DNA of 52,025 nucleotides from Clostridiaceae bacterium (lineage in GTDB: Bacteria; Bacillota; Clostridia; Oscillospirales; Butyricicoccaceae). Below, in pieces: positions 14,711 through 22,937 of this stretch. The stretch spans positions 1-52,025 of the forward strand of contig QXXE01000024.1 in NCBI GenBank assembly GCA_009911355.1, in the 5' to 3' direction. Under the pieces are notes generated by a model. It searched no databases, was not told where the DNA came from, and saw nothing but the letters and a program-made list of their open reading frames with translations. How positions within the stretch are numbered: position 1 is the stretch's first letter; each line of letters begins with the position of its first letter. The translations under genes and the position numbers were made by a program.

Positions 14711-15643
14711 TTAATCCGCGAAGAGAGGGGTGGAGAGATAGCGGTCGCCAGTATCCGGGAGCAGCACGACAATCACCTTGCCCGCATTCTCAGGGCGGCG
14801 TGCAAGCTCAGCCGCGGCCCAGAGGGCTGCGCCCGAAGAAATGCCGGTCAAGATACCGTCCGAACGCCCGAGCGCGCGGCCCGCAGCGAATGCGTCCTCG
14901 TTCAAGACCGGGATGACCTCGTCGTAAATAGAGGTGTCGAGCACCTCCGGCACGAAGTTGGCGCCGATGCCCTGGATTTTGTGCTGCCCGGCCTTGCCGC
15001 CCGAGAGGAGCGGCGAGGAAGCCGGCTCGACCGCGATGACCTTGACCGCCGGATTTTTTCCCTTGAGGTACTGCCCAACGCCGGTGAGCGTGCCGCCTGT
15101 GCCAACGCCCGCGACAAAAATATCGACGCTGCCGTCGGTGTCGTCCCAGATTTCAGGGCCCGTGGTTGCGCGGTGCATCGCCGGATTGGCAGGGTTTGTG
15201 AACTGGCCGGGGATGAAGCTGCCGGGGAGCTCTGCGGCGAGCTCGTCAGCCTTTTCGACCGCGCCCTTCATGCCGCGCGAGCCGTCGGTCAGCACCAGCT
15301 CCGCGCCATAAGCTTTCAGAAGGTTGCGCCGCTCGATGCTCATGGTCTCCGGCATGGTCAGGATAAGCCGGTAGCCGCGTGCGGCCGCAACCGACGCAAG
15401 CCCGATGCCCGTATTGCCGGAGGTCGGCTCGATGATGACCGAGCCCGGGGTGAGTTTGCCGCTTTTCTCCGCGTCGTCGATCATGGCGAGCGCGATGCGG
15501 TCTTTCACCGAGCCCGCCGGGTTAAAGTATTCCAGCTTGGCAAGAATGGTTGCCTTCAGGTTGTTTTTGCGTTCATAGCCCGTCAGTTCAAGAAGCGGCG
15601 TGCGGCCGATCAACTCGGAGGCGGAACGGTAAATTTTTGACAT
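14711..15643 (-). CDS. cysK: Cysteine synthase A (O-acetylserine sulfhydrylase)
   Basis: A pyridoxal-phosphate enzyme making L-cysteine from O-acetylserine and sulfide. 310 residues, normal length. Visible: [12 protein letters not shown]; the PLP lysine in NPAGSVKDR (Lys-47); substrate loop [12 protein letters not shown]; phosphate-binding [12 protein letters not shown]; and [11 protein letters not shown]. It is third in the Rrf2-metY-cysK series, 299 bp after metY with a repeat cassette between. Upstream sequence is very AT-rich (15660-15710), with a dyad resembling a regulator site and possibly its own promoter. Confidence 0.97.
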   Translation of the reverse strand: MSKIYRSASELIGRTPLLELTGYERKNNLKATILAKLEYFNPAGSVKDRIALAMIDDAEKSGKLTPGSVIIEPTSGNTGIGLASVAAARGYRLILTMPETMSIERRNLLKAYGAELVLTDGSRGMKGAVEKADELAAELPGSFIPGQFTNPANPAMHRATTGPEIWDDTDGSVDIFVAGVGTGGTLTGVGQYLKGKNPAVKVIAVEPASSPLLSGGKAGQHKIQGIGANFVPEVLDTSIYDEVIPVLNEDAFAAGRALGRSDGILTGISSGAALWAAAELARRPENAGKVIVVLLPDTGDRYLSTPLFAD

Positions 15644-15749
15644 TGGAAAAACGCTTCCTTTCTATCAAAATATAAATTATATAAATTTTTATTAAATTGA
15701 GATGGATTAAAATTCCGGAACCTGGGACGGCTTGCCGCAGCGTATGGCA

Positions 15750-15935
15750 TAAGCCGACCAGCCCGCTGTCCGGATGGCGGGCTGGTCAACGGGCGGAAGC
15801 GGTTTGCGGGAACCCAAAGCCCCCGTCCCGCCCGCAGGCGGGGAAGGGATTCCAAAGGGGCGAGCCCCTTTGGCGCTGTCCGCGTAGGACCGCTCGCCGC
15901 GTAGGCGCGGAACCGTTCGCAGAGCAGGAGCGGGG
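15750..15935. repeat. Repeat cassette between metY and cysK
   Basis: gaccagcccgctgtccggatggcgggctggtc hairpin (about 15757-15786), cccgcccgcaggcgggga, ccaaaggggc-gagc-cccctttgg, then gctgtccgcgtaggaccgctcgccgcgtaggcg. The same order is found at 29268-29372. Confidence 0.8.
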
Positions 15936-15942
15936 CCACGGC

Positions 15943-17226
15943 TCAGGAGAGAGCGGCGAACGCCGACGAAAGGTCGGAGAGAAGGTCGTCAATGTGCTCT
16001 ACGCCGATGGAAAGCCGGATTGTGTTCGGTTTGATCCCTGATGCTGCAAGCTCAGCTTGGTTCATCTGCGAATGGGTCGTCGTCGCAGGATGGATGACAA
16101 GGCTTTTTACATCCGCGACGTTGGCGAGAAGCGAGAAAATCTGCAAGCTGTCAATAAACCTGTGCGCTTCCGCCGTGCCGCCTTTGATCTCAAATGTGAA
16201 GATCGACGCACCGCCGTTCGGGAAATACCGCTCATACAACGCATGGTCGGGATGCCCCGGCAGCGATGGATGGTTCACATGCTCCACCAGCGGGTGGCCG
16301 TTCAGAAATTCTACGACCTTTTTTGTGTTTTCCGCATGCCGCTCCAGCCGCAACGAGAGCGTTTCAACCCCCTGCAGCAACAGGAATGCATTGAACGGCG
16401 AGATTGCAGCGCCCATGTCGCGCAGCAGGATTGCCCGCACGTACGTCACAAATGCAGCCGGGCCTGCCGCCTGCACAAAGCTGACCCCGTGGTAGCTTGG
16501 GTTGGCCTCCGCGATGGGCGCATATTTGCCGGATGCGGCCCAGTCAAATTTGCCGCTGTCAACAATTATGCCGCCCAGCGTCGTACCGTGCCCCCCGAGG
16601 AACTTGGTCGCCGAATGGACGACAATGTCCGCGCCGTGCTCAATCGGCCGGATCAGGTAGGGCGTGCCGAAGGTGTTGTCGATCACCAGCGGGACGCCGT
16701 GCCGGTGGGCGAGCGCCGCGAGCGCGTCAATGTCGGGGATATCGCTGTTTGGGTTGCCGAGCGTCTCAATATATATCGCGCGCGTTTCAGGCCGGATCGC
16801 CGCTTCGGTTTCGGAAAGGTCGTGGATATTGACAAACGAAGCCGTAATACCAAACTGCGGCAGGGTGTGCGCCAGCAGGTTGTAGCTGCCGCCGTAGATG
16901 GTTTTCTGTGCAACGATGTGCCCGCCCGCCTGCGCGAGCGCCTGCAAGGTATAGGTAACCGCCGCCGCGCCGGATGCGAGGGCAAGCGCGGCGGTGCCGC
17001 CTTCGAGCGCTGCAACGCGCTTTTCGAGCACGTCCTGGGTCGAATTGGTCAGCCGCCCGTAAATATTGCCTGCGTCGGAGAGGTCAAAGCGGGCGGCGGC
17101 ATGCGCCGAATTATGAAAGACGTAAGAGGTGGTTTGATAAATGGGGACTGCGCGGGCGTCGGTTGCGGGGTCGGGCTGTTCCTGCCCGACGTGCAGCTGC
17201 AAGGTTTCAAAATGTAAATTTTTCAT
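15943..17226 (-). CDS. metY: O-acetylhomoserine sulfhydrylase family enzyme
   Basis: A Cys/Met-metabolism PLP enzyme converting O-acetylhomoserine and sulfide (or methanethiol) to homocysteine (or methionine). 427 residues, the length of MetY/Met17 rather than the shorter MetB/MetC. Visible: PIYQTTSYVF, YGRLTNSTQDVLEKRVAALEGG, ETLGNPNSDIPDI, VIDNTFGTPYL, the PLP lysine in HSATKFLGGHG, and IHPATTTHSQM with RLSIGVEH near the end. The ATG follows AAAGGAG. It is preceded by a 170-nt leader with a small upstream frame and a strong promoter, and lies downstream of an Rrf2 regulator. Confidence 0.95.
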   Translation of the reverse strand: MKNLHFETLQLHVGQEQPDPATDARAVPIYQTTSYVFHNSAHAAARFDLSDAGNIYGRLTNSTQDVLEKRVAALEGGTAALALASGAAAVTYTLQALAQAGGHIVAQKTIYGGSYNLLAHTLPQFGITASFVNIHDLSETEAAIRPETRAIYIETLGNPNSDIPDIDALAALAHRHGVPLVIDNTFGTPYLIRPIEHGADIVVHSATKFLGGHGTTLGGIIVDSGKFDWAASGKYAPIAEANPSYHGVSFVQAAGPAAFVTYVRAILLRDMGAAISPFNAFLLLQGVETLSLRLERHAENTKKVVEFLNGHPLVEHVNHPSLPGHPDHALYERYFPNGGASIFTFEIKGGTAEAHRFIDSLQIFSLLANVADVKSLVIHPATTTHSQMNQAELAASGIKPNTIRLSIGVEHIDDLLSDLSSAFAALS

Positions 17227-17286
17227 GACAAACAGACTCCTTTAATAATTAGTGTGATAGGGAATGGTACAGATTAAGGCATTCTG

Positions 17287-17343
17287 TCACATTCGACCAT
17301 TACGCCAACCAATTCGGAGCAGCAGCTGAAATAGATTTTGCAT
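17287..17343 (-). CDS. Possible upstream leader ORF (18 codons) ahead of metY
   Basis: ATG at 17343, 10 nt after CAGGAG, opens MQNLFQLLLRIGWRNGRM then TGA. An overlapping frame, from an ATG 10 nt earlier, reads 17 codons and is less well spaced. Both lie in the transcribed leader between the promoter (17395-17423) and metY. A hairpin (TGTGA...TCACA) follows. Whether it is translated or regulates metY is inference. Confidence 0.3.
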   Translation of the reverse strand: MQNLFQLLLRIGWRNGRM

Positions 17344-17394
17344 GGCAATGCATCTCCTGAATTCCTATTTGTTTTCTATGATATCGTTGTATAA

Positions 17395-17433
17395 AGTATA
17401 CTCTTGTTTTCCTAGAAAGTCAATAGGAATTTA
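17395..17433 (-). promoter_or_regulatory. metY promoter with overlapping dyad operator
   Basis: Minus-strand TTGACT (17418-17423), 17-nt spacer, TATACT (17395-17400). An inverted repeat TTCCTA-N9-TAGGAA overlaps the -35, and a further AATAGGAATT lies downstream. This is a plausible binding site for the adjacent Rrf2 regulator. Confidence 0.65.
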
Positions 17434-17455
17434 TAAAAATTTTCCGGGGGTGAGT

Positions 17456-17893
17456 TCAGATGGAGTAATCGCCGCCCATTTTCAGGCGGTGGCGCTGGAT
17501 GAGGTCGTCGAGGGAGACGCTGTCCACGTAATCGTTGATCACTCTGTGCAGGCCTTTCCAGAAATCGAAGGTTGGGCATTCGGCCTGACGGGGGCAGCGG
17601 GTGGTGTCGTCGGTGAGGCAGGAGATTGGGGCGAGGTCGCCTTCGGTGATGCGGAGGATTTCGCCGACGGAGTAATTTTCGGGGTGGCGGGAGAGGCGGT
17701 AGCCGCCTTGGGCGCCGCGGACGGAGCGGAGGAAACCGGCGCGGGAGAGCTGGGTAACGATTTGTTCGAGGTATTTGACGGAGATGCCCTGCCGTTCAGA
17801 GATATCGCGCAGGGGGATATAGTCACCGCTGTCGTGCTCTGCGAGGTCGATCATGAGGCGGAGGGCGTAACGGCCTTTGGTAGAGACTTTCAT
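17456..17893 (-). CDS. Rrf2-family transcriptional regulator (IscR/CymR-like)
   Basis: 145 residues from ATG 17893, directly after GAGGAGG; the longer frame upstream only reads through repeats. Winged-helix start MKVSTKGRYALRLMIDLA, recognition region ISVKYLEQIVTQLSRAGFLRSVRGAQGGYRL, then three cysteines (Cys-92, -100, -106). In IscR three Cys at nearly these positions bind a [2Fe-2S] cluster. CymR, which controls cysteine genes in Bacillus, uses cysteine synthase as a partner. Placement ahead of metY and cysK argues for control of sulfur-amino-acid synthesis. The cysteine trio argues for iron-sulfur or redox sensing. Which applies is undecided. Confidence 0.88.
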   Translation of the reverse strand: MKVSTKGRYALRLMIDLAEHDSGDYIPLRDISERQGISVKYLEQIVTQLSRAGFLRSVRGAQGGYRLSRHPENYSVGEILRITEGDLAPISCLTDDTTRCPRQAECPTFDFWKGLHRVINDYVDSVSLDDLIQRHRLKMGGDYSI

Positions 17894-17926
17894 ATCGAAA
17901 CCTCCTCTTTTTCGTTCTATGAGAAT

Positions 17927-17955
17927 ATGATACCACAAGAACGGGAAAAACACAA
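17927..17955 (-). promoter_or_regulatory. Promoter of the Rrf2 regulator
   Basis: Minus-strand TTGTGT (17950-17955), 17-nt spacer, TATCAT (17927-17932), 34 bp ahead of the ATG and just outside the repeat block. Confidence 0.55.
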
Positions 17956-17974
17956 GCGCCAACGCAAAAAAAAC

Positions 17975-18382
17975 GGCTGTGCGGCGGGCGGCGGGGCGTT
18001 GCCCCTGCACCCCACGCCTGCGCGGCGAGCGGCAGGGCTCTGCCCTGCACCCGGCGGGGCGTTGCCCCTGCACCCCACGCCTGCGCGGCGAGCGGCGGGG
18101 CGTTGCCCCTGCACCCCACGCCTGCGCGGCGGGCGGCAGGGCTCTGCCCTGCACCCGCTGGGGCTTTCGCCCCAGACCCCGAGATGCTTACGCATCTCTT
18201 GTCGCCTGCGGGCGGGACGGGGGATGGGGTATCTGCCTATCCTTTCTGCTCAGCGGCCAGCCCGCCAGAACGGCGGCGGGCTGGCCAGGATGGGTTTTTG
18301 GATGGGGGGGCTCTGTGACTGCTCTATCGCACGAAAAGTCGCTAGCATTATGACACCAGCGACTTTTCTTTGCTCACGTCAG
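17975..18382. repeat. Composite repeat, left copy (inverted partner at 22321-22925)
   Basis: From left: several units related to the 41-bp repeat (ggcgttgcccctgcaccccacgcctgcgc), gctggggctttcgccccag, gagatgcttacgcatctc, cgcctgcgggcgggacggg, the ggccagcccgcc...ggcgggctggcc hairpin (18254-18284), and an AAAAGTCGCTxgc...ccAGCGACTTTT hairpin (18334-18366) ending at gctcacgtcaggt. The same series appears in reverse at 22321-22925. The gap 17894-18658 holds nothing else except promoters. Confidence 0.85.
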
Positions 18383-18564
18383 GTCTTTGTGTGGATCGTT
18401 CGTTCGGCGCTTGGTTTGGCTGAGAGCGGTTTTGGATTGGAGTGCGGAATTATTTAAATGCGCGGCTCGTTGGGATATGGTTGGGCGTTGTGCAAAAAAA
18501 TGTCGTTTTTGTAGCCTTTCACAAACCGTGCTGACAAAAAAGAAAAAATTTCACAATCTTCCCC

Positions 18565-18593
18565 TCGAAATTCCGCGCTGACTGTGGTATGAT
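18565..18593 (+). promoter_or_regulatory. Possible promoter of the SEDS gene
   Basis: TCGAAA (18565-18570), 17-nt spacer, TATGAT (18588-18593) preceded by TGTGG. A weak -35 with a good -10. Confidence 0.45.
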
Positions 18594-18658
18594 AGAAAAG
18601 CTAGGCGCCGCTCCATGTGGTCGGCTAAGATTGATTTTTGAAGGAAGGGGGACCGCAT

Positions 18659-19765
18659 ATGCGTTCCGCTGCCCATTATCTGAAAAATACAGATTTATAT
18701 CTGCTGCTGCTGGCTGTCATGTGCTCGTGCTTTAGTCTGGTATTGGTATATTCGACCACCTTTAGCACGGGCTCGCTTGCCCGCTTTAAAGTGCAGCTTG
18801 GCGCAATCCTTCTTGGGATTGTTTGTTTCATTTTTGTATCGATCGTCGACCTCGAGGCGATGGCGCGCTATTGGGTCTGGTTTTATGTGCTCAATATCGG
18901 GCTGCAGCTGCTGTTGCTGACCCCTTTGGGCTTCTCCCAGGGCGGCAACCATAGCTGGCTCCGCTATGAGGGGATTGGCGTGCAGCCCGCAGAGGTTGGT
19001 AAGGTGATTTTTATTTGTACCTTTGCCGCCCATGTTTCCCATTCGTTTGACACCCTTAATCATTGGAAAACGCTAATTCCTTTGGGCATTCACGTCGCGA
19101 TTATGGTCGGACTGATTATCTTTACCTCCGACGACGTGGGCATGACCCTCGCGTATGTTGCCATCGCTATGGTGATGATGTTTGCCGCGGGTCTGTCGCT
19201 CAAATGGTTCGCAGGCGGGCTTGTGCTGGCGGTTGCATCCGTCCCGTTTGTTTGGAAAATGCTTGGGAAATTCCAGATTACCCGTATTTTGGTCATTTTT
19301 GATCCCTCTATCAGTGAGGAAATCTACTGGCAGACCCAGCAGAGCAAAATTGCCCTTGGCGCAGGCGAGCTCACGGGGCGCGGCTTCCTTCAGGGCAGCC
19401 AGGTCCAGTACAGCGTCCTCCCCGAAAAATCAACCGACTTTATTTTTGCCTCTGCGGGTGAGGAATTTGGTTTCGTTGGCTGCGTGCTCATCCTCGCCCT
19501 GCTTTGCCTGCTGATCCTTCGACTGTTCTATGTCAGCTATACCGGCGCGACTACGTTTTCAACCCTGGTAGCCGCTGGGATTGCCGGGATGTTCCTTTTT
19601 CAGACGTTTGAAAACATTTTTATGTGTCTGGGGCTCTTCCCTGTGGTTGGCCTGACGCTGCCGCTGTTCAGTTATGGCGGTTCGTCTGTCGTGACGATGT
19701 ATATCGCGCTTGGGCTCGCCGCTGGCGTGCGGATGCGCGAAAAACCCAGCTGGCTCCAGCGGTAG
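18659..19765 (+). CDS. SEDS-family peptidoglycan glycosyltransferase (FtsW/RodA/SpoVE)
   Basis: A polytopic membrane enzyme that polymerises lipid II into glycan strands with a class B PBP partner. 368 residues from ATG 18659, 7 nt after GGGGG. About ten hydrophobic segments. Hallmarks: NHSWLRYEGIGVQPAEVGK; GELTGRGFLQGSQVQYSVLPE with the catalytic-site-type Asp in KSTDFIFASAGEE; and the signature FPVVGLTLPLFSYGGSSVV. No PBP gene is adjacent, so division, elongation or sporulation role cannot be assigned. It and vanW lie between inverted copies of a composite repeat. Confidence 0.92.
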   Translation: MRSAAHYLKNTDLYLLLLAVMCSCFSLVLVYSTTFSTGSLARFKVQLGAILLGIVCFIFVSIVDLEAMARYWVWFYVLNIGLQLLLLTPLGFSQGGNHSWLRYEGIGVQPAEVGKVIFICTFAAHVSHSFDTLNHWKTLIPLGIHVAIMVGLIIFTSDDVGMTLAYVAIAMVMMFAAGLSLKWFAGGLVLAVASVPFVWKMLGKFQITRILVIFDPSISEEIYWQTQQSKIALGAGELTGRGFLQGSQVQYSVLPEKSTDFIFASAGEEFGFVGCVLILALLCLLILRLFYVSYTGATTFSTLVAAGIAGMFLFQTFENIFMCLGLFPVVGLTLPLFSYGGSSVVTMYIALGLAAGVRMREKPSWLQR

Positions 19766-20003
19766 CCCAAGAATCGTTTGAGCGGTGAATCGGGGAGGCG
19801 CTCCAAATGGGGTTTTGCACTGCCGCCAACCGCAGCTGCGGGCATTCCGAGAAGCCGGCAGCAGCACTTTTGAGCCGCGTTTTGAGCGCGCCAGCGCGCT
19901 GGAAATCCTGGTGAGAAGCCGTGTTTTTTGGCAAACTGTGTAAAGATTACAAAACTGCTAAATTTTGTCGGGAAATTGTCATTTTTCTGTTATCAAAATC
20001 CTA

Positions 20004-20032
20004 TTGTATTTTTAGGGAAATTAGAATACAAT
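20004..20032 (+). promoter_or_regulatory. Promoter of the VanW gene
   Basis: TTGTAT (20004-20009), 17-nt spacer, TACAAT (20027-20032), 46 bp before the ATG. The remaining gap (19766-20003) shows only a small gcgcgccagcgcgc palindrome and no terminator for the SEDS gene. Confidence 0.65.
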
Positions 20033-20077
20033 AAAAGGTAGAGTAAACCACATTCTCAGAAAAGAGGGTTATGTGAT

Positions 20078-22132
20078 ATGAACGAAGATAGACGGGATGC
20101 GCTCAGCGTAGATGACATCCTGAATGAATACCATGCGGCGGATGCTGCATATGCGCGCCGGGCTACCCCGCCCGAGCCTGCCGCAGCGCCGGTACGTGCC
20201 GCCCGTCCGCAGCCTGCAATGGCGCAGGCTCCGCAGCAGGCCACCCCGCTGGGCGCAGTGCAGGCTGCTTCGCAGCCGCGGTCTTCGGCGAAGAAGACTC
20301 CGTCCCAAACGGCGAAAAAACCTGCATCTAAGAAGCCGGTACATAAAAAGCGCGATTACTATGATGATTATGACGAAGAGCCGCGCAGGCGCGGCGGCGG
20401 CGCGCTGATTGCGGTGATGCTGCTGTTTCTGCTGGCGGTCGGTGGGACGTGTGCGTTCGGCGCTTACGCGTTCCTGTGCAAGACGGTATTCCCCGGCGTA
20501 AAGGTCGGTGGGGTCGAGGTCGGCGGGATGAGCGTGAATGAGGCCGCGAACCTGATTTCGAGCAGCTTTGACGAGCAGGGGACAGGCGAACTGACCCTGC
20601 AAATGGATGAATACACCTTTAACCTGCCGGTGAGCGAGGTTGTAGGGGGCGTAGATGCGAACGAGTCGGCGCGCGCGGCGTTCCGGTTTGGGCGCGAGGG
20701 CGGACCGATAGAACGCGCGATGGATATCGTGAAGGCGCGGATTACCGGCGCAGACGTTGAGCTGACGATGGACGTCGATAAGAAGAAGCTGACCGAATGG
20801 CTCGACGGGATTGCCGGGGAGTCGTTTGACGGCCCGGTGCAGCCGAGCTATGAGGTTGTGGAAGATCAGCTGATTGTGAATCTGGGTGCGCCCGGGGTGA
20901 ATTTTGCCGACCGGGCCGGAGTGGAAAGCAAGCTGCTGGAAAAGCTCCGGATTATGGATTTGGAACCGCTGAGCGTGGAAGCTACCATTCAGGATCAGGA
21001 AGCAATTGATCTCGCAGAGGTGCAGAAGGCGATCGAATGCGAGCCGAAGAGCGCAACGCTTGACCCGGCGGACGGTGTGACCGTGGTTCCGGGCACTGAC
21101 GGCATTAAGATGGACCTTGAGGAAGCGAAATCGATTATCGGGGATGCGACGACAGGTGAGTTTTCCATCCCGCTGGAGCTGACCGAGGCGGAGATTGACG
21201 CGGAAACGCTGCAATCGCTGCTGTTCCGTGACACATTGGCGGCAACGGAAACCAAGCTGAACCCGAATGAAAAATCACGTACCAATAACGTAGAGCTTGC
21301 GTGCAACTATATTAACGGCACGATTTTGAATCCCGGCGACGAGTTCTCTTATAATAAGGTAGTCGGTGAGCGCACAGTGGCGCGCGGCTTCCGGGAGGCT
21401 GGCGTATTTGTCTCTGGGCGGCTGGAGGAAGGCATGGGCGGCGGCGTCTGCCAGCCTTCGTCAACGCTGTATATGGCAGTGCTCCGCGCGGACCTCAAGG
21501 TTACGGAGCGCAGCAACCACGGTATGACGGTTTCGTACACGCCGCTGGGCGAGGATGCAACGGTTTCGTGGGGAACGCTTGATTTCCGGTTTGTGAACGA
21601 TACCGAGTACCCGGTCAAAATCCTTGCAAGCCGGGAAGGGTCTTACTGCAAGATGAAGATCCTGGGGACGAACCTGACCGGGAAAAAGGTCGAAATCAAA
21701 ACGAACACACTGTCCAAAACGTCGTGGACGACGGTGCGGCAGCTGGATACCTCGCTGAAGCCGGGCACCGAGCGGGTTGACCAGTCGGGTTCGAACGGAT
21801 ACCGTACCGAGACCTTTAAGGTTATCACGGAGAACGGGCAGACAACGACGGTCAAGGCGAACGATTCCAATTACCGTAAGCGTGATAAGCTGGTGCTGTA
21901 TAATGACAGCTCGCAGGCAGCGGGCACGGATGAATCGGTTCTGCCGACAGACCCGACGAAACCGGCTGATCAGACGACAACGCCGGGTGATACGACCACC
22001 ACGACGCCTCCGGCAACGCCTGTGGAGCCGGTGACCCCGACCGAGCCGGTGACACCTGCGCCGCAGCCGACAACGCCGGTTGAGTACGACCCAGAAACCC
22101 CGATGTTTGGGCCGGGCCAGCCGATTGTGTAA
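20078..22132 (+). CDS. VanW-family surface protein with PG-binding repeats and G5-like domain
   Basis: 684 residues. A cytoplasmic Pro/Ala/Lys-rich N-terminus (1-100) leads to one membrane anchor (about 108-130), two repeats of the kind that precede YkuD/VanW domains (about 140-400, with VKVGGVEVGGMSVNEAANLI), the VanW core (NPGDEFSYNKVVGERT, GVFVSGRLEEGMGGGVCQPSSTLY, ERSNHGMTVSYTPLGEDATVSWGTLDFRF), a G5-like segment (TENGQTTTVKANDSNYRKRDKLVLYN) and a Thr/Pro-rich tail. The catalytic role of VanW is not established; it is tied to cell-wall binding and glycopeptide-resistance loci. ATG follows AGAGGG. Strong terminator downstream. Confidence 0.92.
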   Translation: MNEDRRDALSVDDILNEYHAADAAYARRATPPEPAAAPVRAARPQPAMAQAPQQATPLGAVQAASQPRSSAKKTPSQTAKKPASKKPVHKKRDYYDDYDEEPRRRGGGALIAVMLLFLLAVGGTCAFGAYAFLCKTVFPGVKVGGVEVGGMSVNEAANLISSSFDEQGTGELTLQMDEYTFNLPVSEVVGGVDANESARAAFRFGREGGPIERAMDIVKARITGADVELTMDVDKKKLTEWLDGIAGESFDGPVQPSYEVVEDQLIVNLGAPGVNFADRAGVESKLLEKLRIMDLEPLSVEATIQDQEAIDLAEVQKAIECEPKSATLDPADGVTVVPGTDGIKMDLEEAKSIIGDATTGEFSIPLELTEAEIDAETLQSLLFRDTLAATETKLNPNEKSRTNNVELACNYINGTILNPGDEFSYNKVVGERTVARGFREAGVFVSGRLEEGMGGGVCQPSSTLYMAVLRADLKVTERSNHGMTVSYTPLGEDATVSWGTLDFRFVNDTEYPVKILASREGSYCKMKILGTNLTGKKVEIKTNTLSKTSWTTVRQLDTSLKPGTERVDQSGSNGYRTETFKVITENGQTTTVKANDSNYRKRDKLVLYNDSSQAAGTDESVLPTDPTKPADQTTTPGDTTTTTPPATPVEPVTPTEPVTPAPQPTTPVEYDPETPMFGPGQPIV

Positions 22133-22142
22133 CACAAAACTT

Positions 22143-22187
22143 AAATGCCCTTCGACCGTTATCAAGATCGGCCGAAGGGCATTTTTG
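22143..22187 (+). terminator. Terminator of the VanW gene
   Basis: Arms AAATGCCCTTCG (22143-22154) and its complement (22173-22184), then a T-run. Confidence 0.85.
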
Positions 22188-22320
22188 TGGAAAGCAATGA
22201 AGAACAGCATCCACATAAAAGATATAGAACGCTGTACGAGGAATTCCCGAGAGATGCGCTATGCCCGCAGTGGTGTTTGAAAATTGCCGCATGGAGTGGG
22301 AAGGGCTGCGGGAAAAACCT

Positions 22321-22512
22321 GACGTGAGCAAAGAAAAGTCGCTGGTGTCATAATGCCAGCGACTTTTCGTGCGATAGAGCAGGAACAGAGTACCACCTAT
22401 CCAGAAACCCACTCCGGCCAGCCCGCCGCCCTTCTGGCGGGCTGGCCACTGCGCGGAAAGGGAGGTCAACAGCCTAAATCCCTCGTCCCGCCCGCAGGCG
22501 ATAAGAGATGCG
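22321..22512. repeat. Composite repeat, right copy, inverted relative to 18181-18382
   Basis: Reading outward: gacgtgagcaaag, AAAAGTCGCTGG-loop-CCAGCGACTTTT (22333-22366), tcgtgcgatagagcagg, the ggccagcccgcc...ggcgggctggcc hairpin (22416-22446), ctcgtcccgcccgcaggcg and gagatgcgtgagcatctc. Nearly every block matches the reverse complement of 18181-18382. The 22188-22320 stretch before it shows no gene. Confidence 0.88.
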
Positions 22513-22549
22513 TGAGCATCTCAGGGTCTGGGGCGAAAGCCCCAGCGGG

Positions 22550-22928
22550 TGCAGGGCAGAGCCCTGCCGCCCGCCGCGCAGGCGTGGGGTGCAGGGGCAA
22601 AGCCCCGCCGCTCGCCGCGCAGGCGTGGGGTGCAGGGGCAAAGCCCCGCCGCCCGCCGCGTAGGCGTGGGGTGCAGGGGCAAAGCCCCGCCGCCCGCCGC
22701 GCAGGCGTGGGGTGCAGGGGCAAAGCCCCGCCGCCCGCCGCGCAGGCGTGGGGTGCAGGGGCAGAGCCCCGCCGCCCGCCGCGCAGGCGTGGGGTGCAGG
22801 GGCAAAGCCCCGCCGCCCGCCGCGTAGGCGTGGGGTGCAGGGGCAAAGCCCCGCCGCTCGCCGCGTAGGCGTGGGGTGCAGGGGCAAAGCCCCGCCGCCC
22901 GCCGCGCAGGCGTGGGGTGCAGGGCAGA
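22550..22928. repeat. Nine-copy 41-bp tandem repeat
   Basis: Units of the form ggcgtggggtgcaggggcaa-agccccgccgcccgccgcgcag repeat with a 41-bp period; ggcgtggggt starts near 22581, 22622, 22663 and so on to about 22908. Variants are limited to cgcgca/cgcgta, gccc/gctc and aaag/agag. Each unit contains the gcaggggc-aaa-gccccgc palindrome. It ends 10 bp from the spo0A stop. Because 41 is not a multiple of 3, long open frames cross it on both strands; they are artefacts. Confidence 0.93.
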
Positions 22929-22937
22929 GTCGCGAGG

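Noticed and set aside
14696..15640. Frame antisense to cysK (314 codons)
   Set aside because: Mirror of a conserved gene; high-GC third positions keep the opposite frame open.
17894..18154. N-terminal extension of the Rrf2 regulator
   Set aside because: The extra 87 codons read through repeat cassettes. ATG 17893 has a perfect GAGGAGG.
22550..22928. CRISPR array
   Set aside because: Units are tandem with no unique spacers, and no cas genes are present.
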